Shown here: piece after piece, positions 24,625 through 24,941 of the stretch
Position numbering within the stretch: the first letter of the stretch is position 1
Layout: the number at the start of each line of letters is the position of its first letter
NCBI GenBank assembly: GCA_035476575.1
Contig: DATILL010000071.1
Span: 1 to 24,941 of the forward strand
DNA: 24,941 nucleotides
Source of the DNA: DATILL01 sp035476575
Lineage (GTDB): Bacteria; Actinomycetota; Actinomycetes; Mycobacteriales; JACQDL01
Reading direction: 5' to 3'
Program-made: the position numbers and the translations under genes
Notes under the pieces: generated by a model
What the model was told of the DNA's origin: nothing
Database searches by the model: none
What the model saw: the letters and a program-made list of their open reading frames with translations, nothing else

Positions 24625-24941
24625 ATGGCTTTCGGTCGCGTCCGCCGTACGGTGCTGGTGCTCCTCGGGGTTGTCGGCGCGGCGCTCACGGCCTGCAGCG
24701 GCGGTGGTGCCGGCGGCGGCACCCCCTTACCCGACGCGACGACGCTCCTACGTAACGCCGCCGCCGAGATGCGCACCGTGCAGACCGCCCACTTCACCAT
24801 CACCACCGAGGGCACGGTGGCCGGGATCTCGCTGCGTGGCGCGGAGGGCACGCTAACCCGGGCCGGTGACGTCCAGGGCACGGCGCAGCTCGACCAAGCC
24901 GAGATCGAGTTCATCATCGTCGGCGACACGGCCTACATCAA
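24625..24941 (+). CDS. LppX/LprAFG-like lipoprotein, 3'-truncated by the window
   Basis: The first 105 residues are visible. A basic start (FGRVRR), a hydrophobic stretch and the lipobox LTAC with Cys at residue 24 give a type II signal peptide, so the mature protein is lipid-anchored on the outer face of the membrane. A Gly/Ser-rich linker follows, then DATTLLRNAAAEMRTVQTAHFTI and alternating strands ending in VGDTAYIK, typical of the LppX/LprG/LprA/LprF fold. Relatives carry or shuttle lipids and lipoglycans in mycobacteria. The exact role here is unknown, and the C-terminal half lies outside the window. Confidence 0.85.
   Translation, partial: MAFGRVRRTVLVLLGVVGAALTACSGGGAGGGTPLPDATTLLRNAAAEMRTVQTAHFTITTEGTVAGISLRGAEGTLTRAGDVQGTAQLDQAEIEFIIVGDTAYI

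Overview
The window is very GC-rich DNA, with codons mostly ending in G or C. It carries several families typical of Actinomycetota: a BTAD-domain regulator, a DUF222/HNH protein, an F420-type luciferase-like oxidoreductase and an LppX/LprG-type lipoprotein. It is most likely from a filamentous or related actinomycete; I cannot name the genus from sequence alone.

Region 1 (1-11823, + strand) is the 3' end of a non-ribosomal peptide synthetase (NRPS) cluster. The first gene is cut by the window edge and encodes PCP-E / C-A-PCP / C-A-PCP-E. It ends in an epimerization domain and has no thioesterase domain. It is followed, with overlapping stop and start codons, by an MFS exporter and an MbtH-like protein. 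After a perfect 17-bp hairpin comes a stand-alone type II thioesterase. The NRPS gene is a visible mosaic: codon usage flips abruptly around the first adenylation domain and again in the second condensation domain.

Region 2 (11841-15813, - strand) holds a large regulator of about 1,114 aa: an N-terminal STAND/MalT-like ATPase, a long helical repeat region, and a C-terminal winged helix plus BTAD domain. Upstream of it is a 628-bp non-coding stretch with seven copies of a short motif (consensus near TCTRGAACA) in 107 bp, which looks like an operator array.

Region 3 (15814-21131, - strand) is a compact five-gene set, in transcription order: a GntR/FCD regulator, an allophanate-hydrolase-type amidase, two tandem isochorismatase-fold cysteine hydrolases, and an AzgA/NCS2-like permease. 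The amidase carries the Lys-Ser-Ser triad and the characteristic PACRSLDCVSVFA stretch. Both hydrolases keep the Asp-Lys-Cys triad with spacing like that of biuret hydrolase. The best reading is uptake and breakdown of biuret, possibly starting from triuret, to ammonia and CO2 as a nitrogen source. This is the most interesting system in the window.

Region 4 (21202-24941) holds a PsiE-like membrane protein divergent from the GntR gene, a DUF222/HNH endonuclease-like gene, a 533-bp intergenic region with three 48-50-bp tandem repeats, an LLM-class oxidoreductase, and the 5' part of a lipoprotein gene that is probably read from a leaderless transcript.
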